64,000 bases of DNA from Echinometra lucunter (GCA_029962745.1 CM057159.1:31732774-31796773), one strand, 5' to 3'. Positions 26,301 to 32,069 are shown, numbered from the stretch's first letter. Notes: generated by a model not told the origin, from the letters alone. Numbers and translations: made by a program.

Positions 26301-29300
26301 GTGTGTATTTCCTCGCTCGCTTTGCTTGCTCGTAATATTTAGAATCAGGGTGGTTTCAGACAGTAAACAATGGACCAGGGACGTGCCAAAACAGAGTCAT
26401 TGGCAGCGAGGTGACCAGATACATAATTGAGATATTATATAGGGCTATAGTGATCCGATAGTGTATTTTGATAACAAACATGGTCTGTTGATCACACTAT
26501 AACACAGTGTGTAGATTTGTATTTTGGTGGGGAAAATCGTATTTTTTATTGTCCCTCTACACTTTGAAAGGTCGGCGCACTCGGTTTTTAGAAGTATTAC
26601 TATTCCTGAACTTTATTATCTAAAAATTAGCGTGTCAAGTAATTCCGTTTCATCGGCACAGGCTGGGTTTTTTTCCGAGGAGAACCAGCCCATTGCAATG
26701 GGAGAAGCACAGGTGCTTTTTAGTCAACTACCACCTTCATTACGTCCTCACTTTTTTTTTTTTTTTTTTTTTTTTGATGCTTGTAGAACATCCGCGCAAG
26801 TGAATTTGAGATCCGAAAAACCCCTTTCCAATGATATATCAATGATATACCCTCTCCAATGATATATCATCGTCATTGGTCATTTGTTTTCATCGGCCCA
26901 TTACCATTTTGTAAAACTAAATGTTTTAAACATATTCAAAATGTGTTTGAAAGGTAAGACTAGCAATAACGACGGCGTTTCAAACACTGATCCGTGGAGA
27001 GATCAGTGGTTTCAAATCGTCAACAATAATTTAAGTAGCATAGCTATTCTTGATTGAAGCCGCTGTTACGAAGAATAGGCGGAACGCTGTTGATCAGTGT
27101 GCATGTATTTATGAGAATGTCTACTGAAAACATCTCCATATGTTACAAATAAGGTTGTAATTTTTGCTCGCTTGCTTCGCTCGCTCGCAAAATCTAAAAA
27201 CAGAGTGGTATTTAGCAAGATGCACCAGTTTCCCCAAATTTTAAAACGCTTCACGTCCCTAAAGACACCTTGTTTCGAGATTACTGTTGTTATTGTTACA
27301 TGATAGATACTCACACAACACACACCCGCACACACTTTTACACTCGGTGCTCCTCCCCCCCCCCCCCCCTCCCTCCCCCCCCCCCCCCCCCCAATGCGTT
27401 GATCCACGTTACGCCACTGTTGCTTCCAAGATGATTTTGAAAACACAAATCATAACTAGTATGAACCACTGTACAGCACAGCTGGACGAAACTCGTTTGA
27501 AGTAAATTAGATGAATTAGACTGACAAAGTTGCGATAACTTGCGAAATTGGCCGTGAAAAAACCCTATAACAACAACTATAATGATAATGATAACAATAA
27601 CAATATTAGTGATAGCAATAATAATGCTAATAATATTCATAAATATTATTACGATATTAATGATGGTGATAATACTGATAATAATGTAACGATAATGGGT
27701 TTTCTCCCCTATTTTTTTTTTGCCCAAGGTGGATCTTTTGAGACCTTACCGTATCGTGGGAGTGGCGACTCAAGGTCGTCCTGCAGTAAACCAGTACGTC
27801 AAAACCTTTAAGCTTGCTTGCAGCATGGATGGTGCGACCTTCGACACTGTCAAAGCATGTAACACCGGAGCTGATAAGGTATGTTGGATTCTTGACATTC
27901 ATTTCAAGGCTTTAATTCCTCAAGGACATTGTAGATGGCCGCTATCCCATCGTATGAACCCTAATTAAGGGCGCATAGTGATTCCCACTTGAAAAGAAAT
28001 CCATGTCATTTTATATGTACCATGCCATACATTATAATTATGCAATGACCTTGACTTGTTTGAAGCAAAAGGTATGTGGTTATCAAAATCCGTAAGATTT
28101 CCATTAGATTAGCGAGAAAGATTAAGAGAAAGGTAACTAAAGGGGATCCACGTGCTCAGGATATTTTTTTACTTTCAGGCTAGAGCCCCAATCTGACAGA
28201 CAAGCAGGAGCGGCACCAGGATATTTTGATAGGGGAGGGCAAGATGGCAAGATGATCCCCAGATGAACTTGTTTATGTTTTAAATGAACAATCAGGGCTT
28301 ATATAGTTGCATGATCTTGTCATCAAATAGTGGGGGAGCGTCTTTTAAAGTGGGGAAAAGGAGTATCTTTTTTTAAAAAAGGGAATGCATTTAAAAAGTG
28401 TGAAAGCAAAAAGGAAGAATAACATTATGAGGCATTGCAACACATTAGTATACCCCTATTTAACACATGCTGAAACAATGTTAGCTCATTTAAAAGAGCA
28501 TGATTTTATTAGCAGAAAATCATCCGCCTAAAGTTTTTTAAAAAGTCGTGTTGCCAAGGAAACCCCCAAATGTGGTAAGATTTCAGGATATTTTTGACCC
28601 CTCAGCTGTGACCCAGTTTCAACTGGGTACCCACTTTGACGTCAAAATGACGTCAAAGTGGGTACCTTGTCGCGCACTTCTAGCAAAATGCGCGCAAGGT
28701 ATAATTCATGTTGTACAATCTAGCGCGTAGCACAACTGCAATGCGCGAAGCTGGGTACCCACTTTTACGTCATACCTCATACTCAATTTTTTTTGGTCAG
28801 CTCATAACTTTTCATGAGAAAATTAGCCGAAATGCATTGATTTCGATTGAAGATCATCATATTTTTAATCATTCTTCTTAGAATTCTATTCTTGATCATA
28901 TATCAAAAGTTTGTTTACCATTGTGTAATCACTTTAAGGATCATTATTTTTTCGATGTATTTTTTTCTAATCTCTTTGTGAAGGCTGCTCCGATTACTCA
29001 TTCGGAAGCATGCACAGCGCCGAGCGAGCAAATAATGCTAAGGGTTTTTTTTTCTTTGCTTGAGACCCCGTTATTTCCATTCTTCATTTTACCAAGCTCT
29101 TGTAGCTTATAATCTAGAAAAGTCATGAGTTAAAATATCATGTAGCAAAAAAGAAAGGTATCAGCTCACATTTTCGTAAATGAAGATTTGATTTGTAACC
29201 GTTGTGCTTGCCATTTTGTAATTTCATTAGCAATGAATGTATGCTGATCGTTTCCTTTTTTCTTCCTCTTTGTGATTCTGGGATTTTTGTTGATCTTTAT

Positions 29301-29635
29301 TTTGGTTTAATCACGTTTGATGATAATGTTTGTTGGTTGGACGATATTTTATTTTCAATACAAACAGAAAAAGGGGCATTCTTGCTTTTCTTTAAACATG
29401 AAAAACAATGATGCAAAAAAGTACACATATTATGCATGTATGATTTCTTAAGGATCTGAGTGACTTTTTGTCTTCTTTTAGGTCTTCACTGGCAATGTTG
29501 ACTATGATACAGTTGTGTACAACGGACTGCCCGAGCCTAAAGTATGTCGTTATGTCCGTCTAATGCCAATGTCTTGGAATAGTTACATCAGTCTTCGTAT
29601 GGAGCTCTATGGTGAAGGCCCTGTCGCAGTCACTG
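1..29635 (+). CDS. Tandem discoidin (F5/8 type C) domain gene, 12 exons, 5' end missing
   Basis: Exons: 1-46, 911-1039, 3351-3559, 5041-5188, 8181-8335, 9951-10124, 10573-10720, 18576-18889, 19880-20027, 22456-22649, 27729-27878 and 29482-29635. All introns are GT/AG and phases agree throughout (1,1,0,1,0,0,1,0,1,0,0,1). The 1969 coding bases give 656 residues: the tail of domain 1 and complete domains 2-5 of 162, 159, 154 and 166 residues. Each shows the F5/8C hallmarks: LG-[MIL]-E-D/S near the start, TASS/SASS, ARLN, QW-[IL]-Q, a TQG turn, a VF/IF strand, R-[IL]-x-P-x-[ST]-W and a final MR-x-E-LxG strand. F5/8C domains are secreted or extracellular adhesion modules that bind glycans, collagen or lipids. 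Sea urchin echinonectin is reported to be of this type and is a reasonable but unproven comparison. No signal peptide or stop lies within the certain part. Confidence 0.88.
47..910 (+). other. Intron 1 in window, no recognised content
   Basis: A+T-rich intron of 864 bases between discoidin domains 1 and 2. I saw no repeat array, inverted repeat or second coding signal in it. It contains a TAGGCCTA motif of the kind that recurs across the window. Confidence 0.5.
911..1039 (+). CDS. Exon: N-terminal part of discoidin domain 2
   Basis: Acceptor TTCTTTTTAG, donor GTATGC. It enters and leaves in phase 1. The product contains LELGMEDGRI and LTASSCYDQQYRC followed by ARLNQGA, the standard opening of an F5/8C domain. 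Two cysteines (domain residues 26 and 33) sit in the loop after TASS, where most family members have SQY and no cysteine. They are spaced for a local disulfide. The intron after residue 44 interrupts the domain about 17 residues before the conserved QW. Confidence 0.85.
1925..2403. repeat. ATT/ATC and AAT/TAG trinucleotide-rich low-complexity DNA
   Basis: Two stretches (about 1925-2090 and 2240-2403) are dominated by ATT, ATC, GTA and AAT triplets. Open frames here encode runs of Ile, Asn or Thr and have no domain character, so they are simple repeat and not genes. The stretch lies in the intron between the first two exons of discoidin domain 2. A one-ended TACGCCAGTG repeat end (about 1810-1859) sits just before it. 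Confidence 0.75.
2760..3272. repeat. Compound (TAG)n(CAG)n higher-order microsatellite
   Basis: Runs of TAG triplets alternate with runs of CAG triplets, and each CAG run ends in CATA before the next TAG run. From about 2850 to 3150 this block recurs six or seven times with a period near 45-60 bases. A short arm of inverted ACT/AGT repeats follows (3198-3262). The array ends about 80 bases before the acceptor of the exon at 3351. The long Leu/Ala/Thr/Cys open frames on the minus strand are shadows of this repeat. Confidence 0.93.
3351..3559 (+). CDS. Exon: central part of discoidin domain 2
   Basis: Acceptor TGTCTCTGTAG, donor GTATGT. It enters in phase 1 and leaves in phase 0. The product contains GKFKGAW, FQWIQVDF, GIVTQGK and WVTTYSLQYG, the core beta strands of the F5/8C fold. 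The QW-I-Q-V-D strand and TQG turn are fully canonical. The segment ends YEDSNGDPM directly before the VF strand encoded by the next exon. Confidence 0.9.
3560..5040 (+). other. Intron with GATA microsatellite and a possible repeat tail
   Basis: A short (GATA)n run lies at 3780-3813. The following A+T-rich sequence (about 3814-3910, with GCCTTTATTT and ACATGTACATGGG) resembles the 3' tails of LINE-type repeats in antisense, but I could not identify a family. Nothing else was recognised. Confidence 0.4.
5041..5188 (+). CDS. Exon: C-terminal part of discoidin domain 2
   Basis: Acceptor CTCTTTCATTAG, donor GTAAGT. It enters in phase 0 and leaves in phase 1. The product reads VFHANSDRNTPVTNLL, then ARFVRILPKTW and ISMRFDLLGAGPT. 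This is a textbook end of an F5/8C domain, except that the closing Cys of the common LLGC motif is Ala. At 148 bases it matches the corresponding exons at 10573 and 19880 exactly in length and phase. Confidence 0.92.
5480..6209. mobile_element. Foldback element with about 310-330-bp inverted arms
   Basis: The left arm (5480 to about 5805) is repeated in inverted orientation in the right arm (about 5897-6209). The outer ends read TCCTTTTCTGTCC and GGACAGAAAAGGA, and both arms carry CTCTGGATGTGG/CTCTGGTGTGG and GGCGCGC stretches. The spacer is only about 90 bases, so transcribed RNA would fold into a long hairpin. The open frames here are mirror images on the two arms and are not genes. No transposase is present, so this is non-autonomous. 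Confidence 0.85.
6235..7310. repeat. Diverged tandem repeat, about 155-bp period
   Basis: A block containing GGCCATGACAGAC, then TTTTCTGCTGCT, GTGCCCGG and GGCCCGAGGGCC recurs with starts near 6433, 6588, 6747, 6915 and 7070 (steps of 155, 159, 168 and 155), with weaker units before and after. The linked motif GATGAACGAGGTA recurs at 6239, 6380 and 6525. Units differ by many substitutions, so the array is old. It begins immediately after the right arm of the foldback element at 5480-6209. Confidence 0.85.
7483..7862. repeat. (TA)n microsatellite split by a 125-bp hairpin
   Basis: Long (TA)n runs lie at about 7490-7545 and 7725-7862, followed by (CT)n at 7868-7888. Between them, 7596-7648 and 7667-7720 form an inverted repeat of about 53 bases per arm with an 18-base loop. 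The arms share AAGAAATGAAAATGGGAGAA with its complement. The hairpin resembles a small palindromic element inserted into a TA-rich target. Confidence 0.88.
8181..8335 (+). CDS. Exon: N-terminal part of discoidin domain 3
   Basis: Acceptor TGTGTATATAG, donor GTGAGT. It enters in phase 1 and leaves in phase 0. The product contains ALGIEDRRV and MTATSCADPKMCVSASRLN, then SWTAD. The opening GMEDG pattern has drifted (GIEDR), but the register is clear. As in domain 2, the loop after TA-S carries two cysteines, here SC-x5-C. RRNNTT offers two overlapping N-glycosylation sequons. The following intron lies about six residues before the conserved QW, unlike domain 2. Confidence 0.82.
8336..9950 (+). 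other. Intron, no recognised content
   Basis: No inverted repeat, tandem array or coding signal was recognised in these 1.6 kb apart from a short G tract near 8621 and scattered CA-rich sequence around 8540-8600. The overlapping open frames at 8479-8794 have no domain character. Confidence 0.4.
9951..10124 (+). CDS. Exon: central part of discoidin domain 3
   Basis: Acceptor AATCTTGCAG, donor GTATGA. It enters and leaves in phase 0. The product contains QNQWIQVDLRSAFEVTGVIT, then QGRD, WVTSYSISFSTDGMNW and CHPGPK. This is the best-conserved core in the gene, including the S-x-DG-x-x-W turn typical of F5/8C domains. A lone cysteine lies near the end of the exon, in the loop before the IF strand. 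Confidence 0.93.
10573..10720 (+). CDS. Exon: C-terminal part of discoidin domain 3
   Basis: Acceptor GGTGTTTCTACAG, donor GTAAGC. It enters in phase 0 and leaves in phase 1, 148 bases. The product reads IFRANYDARTTVENTL, then ARFFRLHPVTW and ISLRWELMGKGPVL. The strand that usually begins VF has Ile-Phe. The closing Cys of the family is Lys here. Confidence 0.92.
11602..12834. repeat. Degenerate GTGCCCCTTTT-rich repeat inside the hAT-like element
   Basis: Many spaced copies of (CTGATAA)GTGCCCCTTTTC occur from 11640 to 12200, with the last at 12770-12800. The stretch opens with GAGGCGGCGCTCC and closes with the near-inverse GACGCTCCGCCGCCC. It is homologous to 20846-21650. GCTCGCTCGCTACGCTCGCTC occurs at about 12245, and a close copy at about 12594. 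Confidence 0.8.
12852..12932. repeat. (GT)n-rich tract
   Basis: An interrupted GT/GTGC microsatellite inside the right part of the hAT-like element. Confidence 0.8.
13426..15528. mobile_element. Tc1/mariner-like element, long inverted arms, with nested insertions
   Basis: The termini read CAGTGCGTAT on the left and ATACGCACTG on the right, each flanked by TA, and both continue into AGTAATCC. Longer arms also pair: CATTGATACCTTACTTGTACC (13536-13556) and its complement near 14357-14377, and CCATTTTTTTGCAAG against CTTGCAAAAAATGG. The 13712-14199 repeat sits between the arms. A further 1.1 kb of unrelated A+T-rich sequence (14400-15495) separates the right arm from its terminus. No transposase frame remains. 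Confidence 0.78.
13712..14199 (+). repeat. About 480-bp dispersed repeat, copy 1, with paired TGACGTCA palindromes
   Basis: It is nearly identical over its length to 28466-28937, in the same orientation. It contains GGTACCCACTTTGACGTCA, AAA and a nearly matching inverted arm (13886-13926), which gives two TGACGTCA octamers (13897 and 13908). Its ends are weakly inverted (TTAAAGGGGG and CTTTAAAG). It has no coding potential. It is inserted between the arms of the Tc1/mariner-like element. Confidence 0.88.
15870..16290. repeat. Dispersed repeat fragment shared with 36760-37500
   Basis: Blocks such as GAGAAGCTTGAGTT, CTCATTCTT, ATATACCTTTAGGGGA and GGCCAGAACTC/GACCAGAACTC occur in the same order here and at 36760-37500, with different spacing. 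It is an unidentified interspersed repeat. The second copy lies next to the LINE remnant at 36305-36660. Confidence 0.55.
16537..18369. mobile_element. 1.8-kb TIR element carrying GTAACTGACGTTAC repeats
   Basis: The left end reads GGTCATGCGTCATAAACTCGCC. The right end, on the other strand, reads GGTCATGCGTCATGAGGTCGCC, so both share a 13-base block followed by TCGCC. Within its right half the motif GGTAACTGACGTTAC occurs at about 17515, 17694 and 17886, with a further GTAACTGACATTAC directly after the last. Each motif is itself an inverted repeat (GTAAC/GTTAC). No coding frame was seen, so it is a non-autonomous DNA element of unknown superfamily. Confidence 0.72.
18576..18889 (+). CDS. Exon: N-terminal and central parts of discoidin domain 4, fused
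   Basis: Acceptor GTGTTTCTTGCAG, donor GTACGT. It enters in phase 1 and leaves in phase 0. The product contains KLGLEDYRIPTGALTASSQY, then ARLNLNYGW, QWLQINLMGTYQVTGIITQG and WVTAYRVAYGSS. One exon of 314 bases covers what two exons encode in domains 2, 3 and 5, so this domain lacks the variable intron. The loop after TASS reads SQYSATYAP without cysteines, the usual family form. QNLTT is a potential N-glycosylation site, fitting an extracellular protein. Confidence 0.94.
19723..19816. repeat. Half copy of the ACCATTGATGG MITE
   Basis: It matches the right half of the element at 30270-30430: GCTCAACAGCCAATCAAA, then AAGTTACCATTGATGGCAAAG and a GCAACGG end. The left half is missing, which leaves a one-ended remnant in the intron of domain 4. 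Confidence 0.75.
19880..20027 (+). CDS. Exon: C-terminal part of discoidin domain 4
   Basis: The acceptor context is weak (TAATATATAAAG), but the frame, length (148 bases) and product fix the start. It enters in phase 0 and leaves in phase 1 at GTAGGA. The product reads VFPGNKDRSTEVTNYF, then IIRILPNTW and IGMRVELLGLGPVA. VFPGN is the commonest form of this strand in the family. The usual ARFVR is TSIIR, and the closing Cys is Leu. Confidence 0.9.
20846..21660. repeat. Second GTGCCCCTTTT-rich repeat ending in a long C tract
   Basis: It opens CAGGGGCGGCAGAGCTG and then AAAAAGTGCCCCTTTTTGCC, parallel to 11602 onward, and continues with dozens of loosely spaced TAAGTGCCCCTTTT-like units. It ends in about 22 cytosines (21645-21668). 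The order of units partly matches the first copy (for example CCTGTTCAGTG and CCATTTGAAAT), so the two are related insertions and not independent low complexity. Confidence 0.82.
21669..22335. repeat. Probable interspersed repeat after the C tract, unidentified
   Basis: This A+T-rich stretch follows the C tract and has CpG-containing ends (GAGATCTCGGCCCTCGACG, and CCCCTCCGGGCTATATAGGG before the next exon). The abrupt composition change and end motifs suggest another mobile element or the remainder of the preceding one. I could not find paired ends. Confidence 0.35.
22456..22649 (+). CDS. Exon: N-terminal part of discoidin domain 5
   Basis: Acceptor ACTTTCTTACAG, donor GTGAAT. It enters in phase 1 and leaves in phase 0. 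The product contains KPLGIESGLI, FSASSQYNVYAAPATARLNQ and SWIARTLNVDQWIQ. It includes an eight- to ten-residue linker (DLGVSSLLRK) longer than in the other domains. The exon ends within the QWIQ/VDL strand, a third position for this intron in the gene. Confidence 0.92.
22650..25342 (+). other. Intron sequence, no confident content
   Basis: No exon-like segment with matching phase was found. A stretch from about 23158 to 24890 has weakly complementary ends (TTAAAGG and CTTTAA) and short paired blocks (CCATGTGGAC and GTCCATATG), which may be an old transposon. The match is too poor to call. Confidence 0.35.
25343..27419. mobile_element. 2.1-kb CAGTGGCGTAAC-ended element with tandem GCTCGCTCGCT units
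   Basis: The left end is CAGTGGCGTAACTACAGGGG. The right end, read on the other strand, is CAGTGGCGTAACGTGG followed by a G tract. This resembles the hAT-like termini at 11184-13007, but I see no clean 8-bp duplication. Inside, units of roughly 350 bases (near 25978, 26311 and, weaker, 27167) share CTCGCTCG...CAGAGTGGT/CAGAATGGT, GAGTCAT and ATAGGGCTATAGTG. A (CATA)n microsatellite lies at 25891-25945, a T tract at 26752-26775, and C tracts at 27353-27392. Confidence 0.72.
27560..27700. repeat. AAT/GAT-rich low-complexity DNA just before an exon
   Basis: Imperfect AATAAT and GATAAT triplets fill the last 150 bases of the intron ahead of the acceptor at 27729. The T-rich tract immediately before the acceptor is separate. 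Confidence 0.75.
27729..27878 (+). CDS. Exon: central part of discoidin domain 5
   Basis: The acceptor is a T tract followed by GCCCAAG, the donor GTATGT. It enters and leaves in phase 0, 150 bases. The product reads VDLLRPYRIVGVATQGR, then YVKTFKLACSMDGATF and KACNTGADK. The conserved W of WVT-x-Y is Tyr (QYVKTFKL), as in some vertebrate coagulation-factor domains. Two cysteines (LAC and KAC) are not present in domains 2-4, so this is the most diverged domain. Confidence 0.9.
28190..28290. repeat. Fragment shared (inverted) with about 20500-20575
   Basis: GGCACCAGGATATTTTGATAGGGG followed by CAAGATG here matches the complement of the sequence near 20510-20570. It is a fragment of an interspersed repeat whose full extent I could not define. 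Confidence 0.5.
28466..28937 (+). repeat. About 480-bp dispersed repeat, copy 2, with a perfect TGACGTCA palindrome
   Basis: Near-identical to 13712-14199. Here the palindrome 28626-28666 is perfect: 19-base arms from GGTACCCACTTTGACGTCA around AAA, giving TGACGTCA at 28637 and 28648. The octamer is the consensus CRE for CREB/ATF factors. The copy lies in the last intron of discoidin domain 5 and has no coding frame. Confidence 0.9.
29482..29635 (+). CDS. Exon: C-terminal part of discoidin domain 5, possible last exon
   Basis: Acceptor TTTGTCTTCTTTTAG. It enters in phase 0. The product reads VFTGNVDYDTVVYNGL, then CRYVRLMPMSW and ISLRMELYGEGPVAVT. If the GTTAGT at 29636 is used as donor, it leaves in phase 1 like all other domain ends. 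If not, the frame reads Gly and then stops at TAG (29638-29640). The exon is six bases longer than its counterparts (an extra VT). A cysteine in VCRYVR is unusual in the family. Confidence 0.9.
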
Positions 29636-29689
29636 GTTAGTCTCAAAACCAAACGCTCTTTGGCATATCACTTTTCAGCTTGAAGGGTC

Positions 29690-29738
29690 TTTTGAGTAGG
29701 AGTAATAGTAGTAGCAGTAGAAGAAGAAGAAGAAGAAG

Positions 29739-29770
<32 letters not shown>

Positions 29771-29873
29771 GTAGTAGTAGTAGCAGAAATAATAGAAGTA
29801 AAAGTAGTACCAGGGCAGAAGGAGTAGTAGTAGTAATAGTGGTAGTAGTTGTAGTAGTAGTAGTAGTAGTAAC

Positions 29874-29913
<40 letters not shown>

Positions 29914-29925
29914 CTAGTAGTAGTG

Positions 29926-29974
<49 letters not shown>

Positions 29975-30055
29975 TAGTAGTGGTGGTAGTAGTAGTGGTA
30001 GTAGTGGTAGTAGTAGTGGTAGTAGTAGTGGTAGAAGTGTTAGTGATAGTAGTAC
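29690..30055. repeat. (AAG)n and (GTA)n microsatellite
   Basis: An AAG run (about 29717-29769) is followed by a long, interrupted GTA/GTG run to about 30050. It starts some 55 bases after the last discoidin exon. The poly-Val and poly-Leu open frames on either strand are artefacts of this repeat. Confidence 0.93.
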
Positions 30056-30269
30056 TGAAAAATTCATAATTATGAGACAGAAAAGAAAGTATGAAATAGA
30101 ATAATTTATTTCAACATAAAGTAACAACTGATTTCATTATCAAAATCATAAGGCAGTAGCTAATTTCAATACAATATGAATTGATTCCAGTCATTTATGT
30201 TGCAGTACAATTCTCCCTTATGTTTCCACAAAGATTTGTGCCCATGTACCCATACAAAAGAGAGTGCAC

Positions 30270-30430
30270 CTGAGCCCCGTTGCATAAAACTTACCATTGA
30301 TGGTAACTCTGCCATCAATGGTAACTACCATGGTAACATGCTCAACAGCCAATCAAATTCAAGGTTTCTATAGAAGTTACCATTGATGGCAAAGTTATCA
30401 TCTATGGTGAGTTTCATGCAATGGGGTCCT
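30270..30430. mobile_element. MITE with CCCCRTTGCATRAAACT ends
   Basis: The left end CCCCGTTGCATAAAACT is matched by CCCCATTGCATGAAACT on the other strand at the right end. Inside, ACCATTGATGGTAAC and its relatives occur four times in both orientations, so most of the 160 bases can fold on itself. A half copy lies at 19723-19816. No target duplication is obvious. Confidence 0.82.
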
Positions 30431-31087
30431 GTAGTATTATTCACCTTTCCTAATCATGCTACTTTCATTTCCAAACCATATCTCTCTACTTGTTTTCTTT
30501 GTGTACAGCATGAGTCATCAATGATACCGGACAAGAGCAAGTGGATTCATGGAACAGCCCCCGATGATGGATATATAATAATTTCTTATTATTGATTTCA
30601 TTTTAATAGTTGCTTAATTTCAAAGTAATCATAATCTATTCTAGGGATTGGTGTCTTCAGAACTACATCTACTTCAAATATTCATTTTGTAGTTTTGGGG
30701 GGGTGTTTTTCAGAGATAATTTTTACCGGTTAGGGATGGTTTTTCCTAAAAAACCAATTTTTATACTACATCTATGTAAAAGAATTAATAGTCATTACTG
30801 TAATAATGAATTCTTGTGTATGTCTTTTCTTTCAAAGCTCCACAAACGATTGGGGCCCTCTGTATTAACAAGAAGAGAGGGTTAGCAAAGGGGTTTAATG
30901 CTGGCCTGAAATTACAAGCTTATTTGCTTATTAAATTCATGAAATTTACTTTTGAAGATGTTTTACATGTGATTTACAGCTGCATTATACCATCTTCTGG
31001 AGGATGTGAAAAGCTTTGTCAAAATTTTTCTACATTTATCTACAAAATGAATAAATTTTATTAAACCATTCATTGCTGAATCAAAAT

Positions 31088-31252
31088 CAGGGGCCTGTAA
31101 CACAAAGGTTTGCAGTAAATCGCAAATTTGAAATAACCATTCTGATTGGTCCAGGGTCACCTTTTTGAACGTGATGTGCATGAAACAATGGTCTTGATTG
31201 GCTGTTACAACTTTGCGATTAATTGCAAATCTTTTTGATATGGGGCCCAGAT
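31088..31252. mobile_element. MITE with GGGGCC ends and TTTGCRRTTAATCGCAAA arms
   Basis: The left part (GGGGCCTGTAACACAAAGG, then TTTGCAGTAAATCGCAAA) is complementary to the right part (TTTGCGATTAATTGCAAA, then a GGGGCCC end). Arms are about 37 bases with a core of roughly 90. No coding sequence. Confidence 0.8.
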
Positions 31253-31471
31253 CTGAAAAGGAGCTTTCATAAATTTTGAATTGTAATCTGAAAATACTTC
31301 TCAAAAATAAGTTTTGATTCATAACAGTGTATCTTGGTACATGTATATGGCTAATAACATGCGACTGTATTGGATTTCTAATGAATGCATCCAAATAAAA
31401 TCACTTAGGTGAAAATGACTACTAGATTTTCTTGGTTTGTATTTCTTTGAATTTGCAGTTGATGTAATTCA

Positions 31472-32069
31472 TTTAAAGGAGAATGCATCATCACACACAT
31501 CAATGTGCTTGCAGTGAATGAAGAAAAACAAGAAAGACTAACCAGTGAAAGTTTGGGCAAAATCGGACAATCTCTTCAAGAGTTGTAAATTTTTAAAGTT
31601 TAATTAAATCATTATTATGGGGATCCTTTAAGTTGGCAACTCCACCAGCATCTGTGATGTCATTGTGGAGAACTCTCCATTCATTTTGTACACAGAATTT
31701 AACTCTTTTTTTTCATTTTCAAGAAAAACAGAAATTTTTTATGTACTGTTCGAGTATGTCATGGCTACATCAAATCTGCATGCATTTTGGGAAAAATTCT
31801 GTTGATTCCCGACTTACAATTTTATGCAAATCACGTTTTTACAAAAATTATGTACAAAATGATTGCAGAGTTGTCTGTGATGACATTACAGAGGCTGGCA
31901 AAGTTGCCAACTTTAAGGATCCCCATAATAGGGATTTACATAAACTTTTCAAAATTCAGAACTCTTGAACAGATTGTCCGATTTAGCTCAGACATTCACT
32001 GTTTACTCTTTCTTGTTCATCTTCATTCACTGAAAGCACACTGATGCCAAGTTTCATTCTCCTTAAAGA
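31472..32069. mobile_element. Foldback element with about 200-bp arms
   Basis: The left arm (31472 to about 31680) and right arm (about 31870 to 32069) are inverted copies. Shared blocks are TTTAAAGGAGAATG/TCTTTAAGGAGAATG, CAGTGAATGAAGA, ATCGGACAATCT, TTATGGGGATCCTT and AAGTTGGCAACT. The central 190 bases are single-copy here. The 111-residue open frame across it arises from the fold and is not a recognised protein. Confidence 0.85.

Noticed and set aside
29675..30127. Poly-Leu and poly-Val frames on both strands
   Set aside because: They are translations of the AAG/GTA repeat without any domain features.
30510..30595. Exon-like segment after TTTCTTTGTGTACAG reading HESSMIPDKSKWIHGTAPDDGY
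   Set aside because: The acceptor is good, but the frame needs phase 0, no GT donor occurs before the stop, and it does not fit the phase-1 end of the last discoidin exon. It could be a relic.
31633..31968. 111-residue frame
   Set aside because: It crosses from one arm of a foldback element to the other; the codons near the ends are mirror sequence, and no domain is recognisable.
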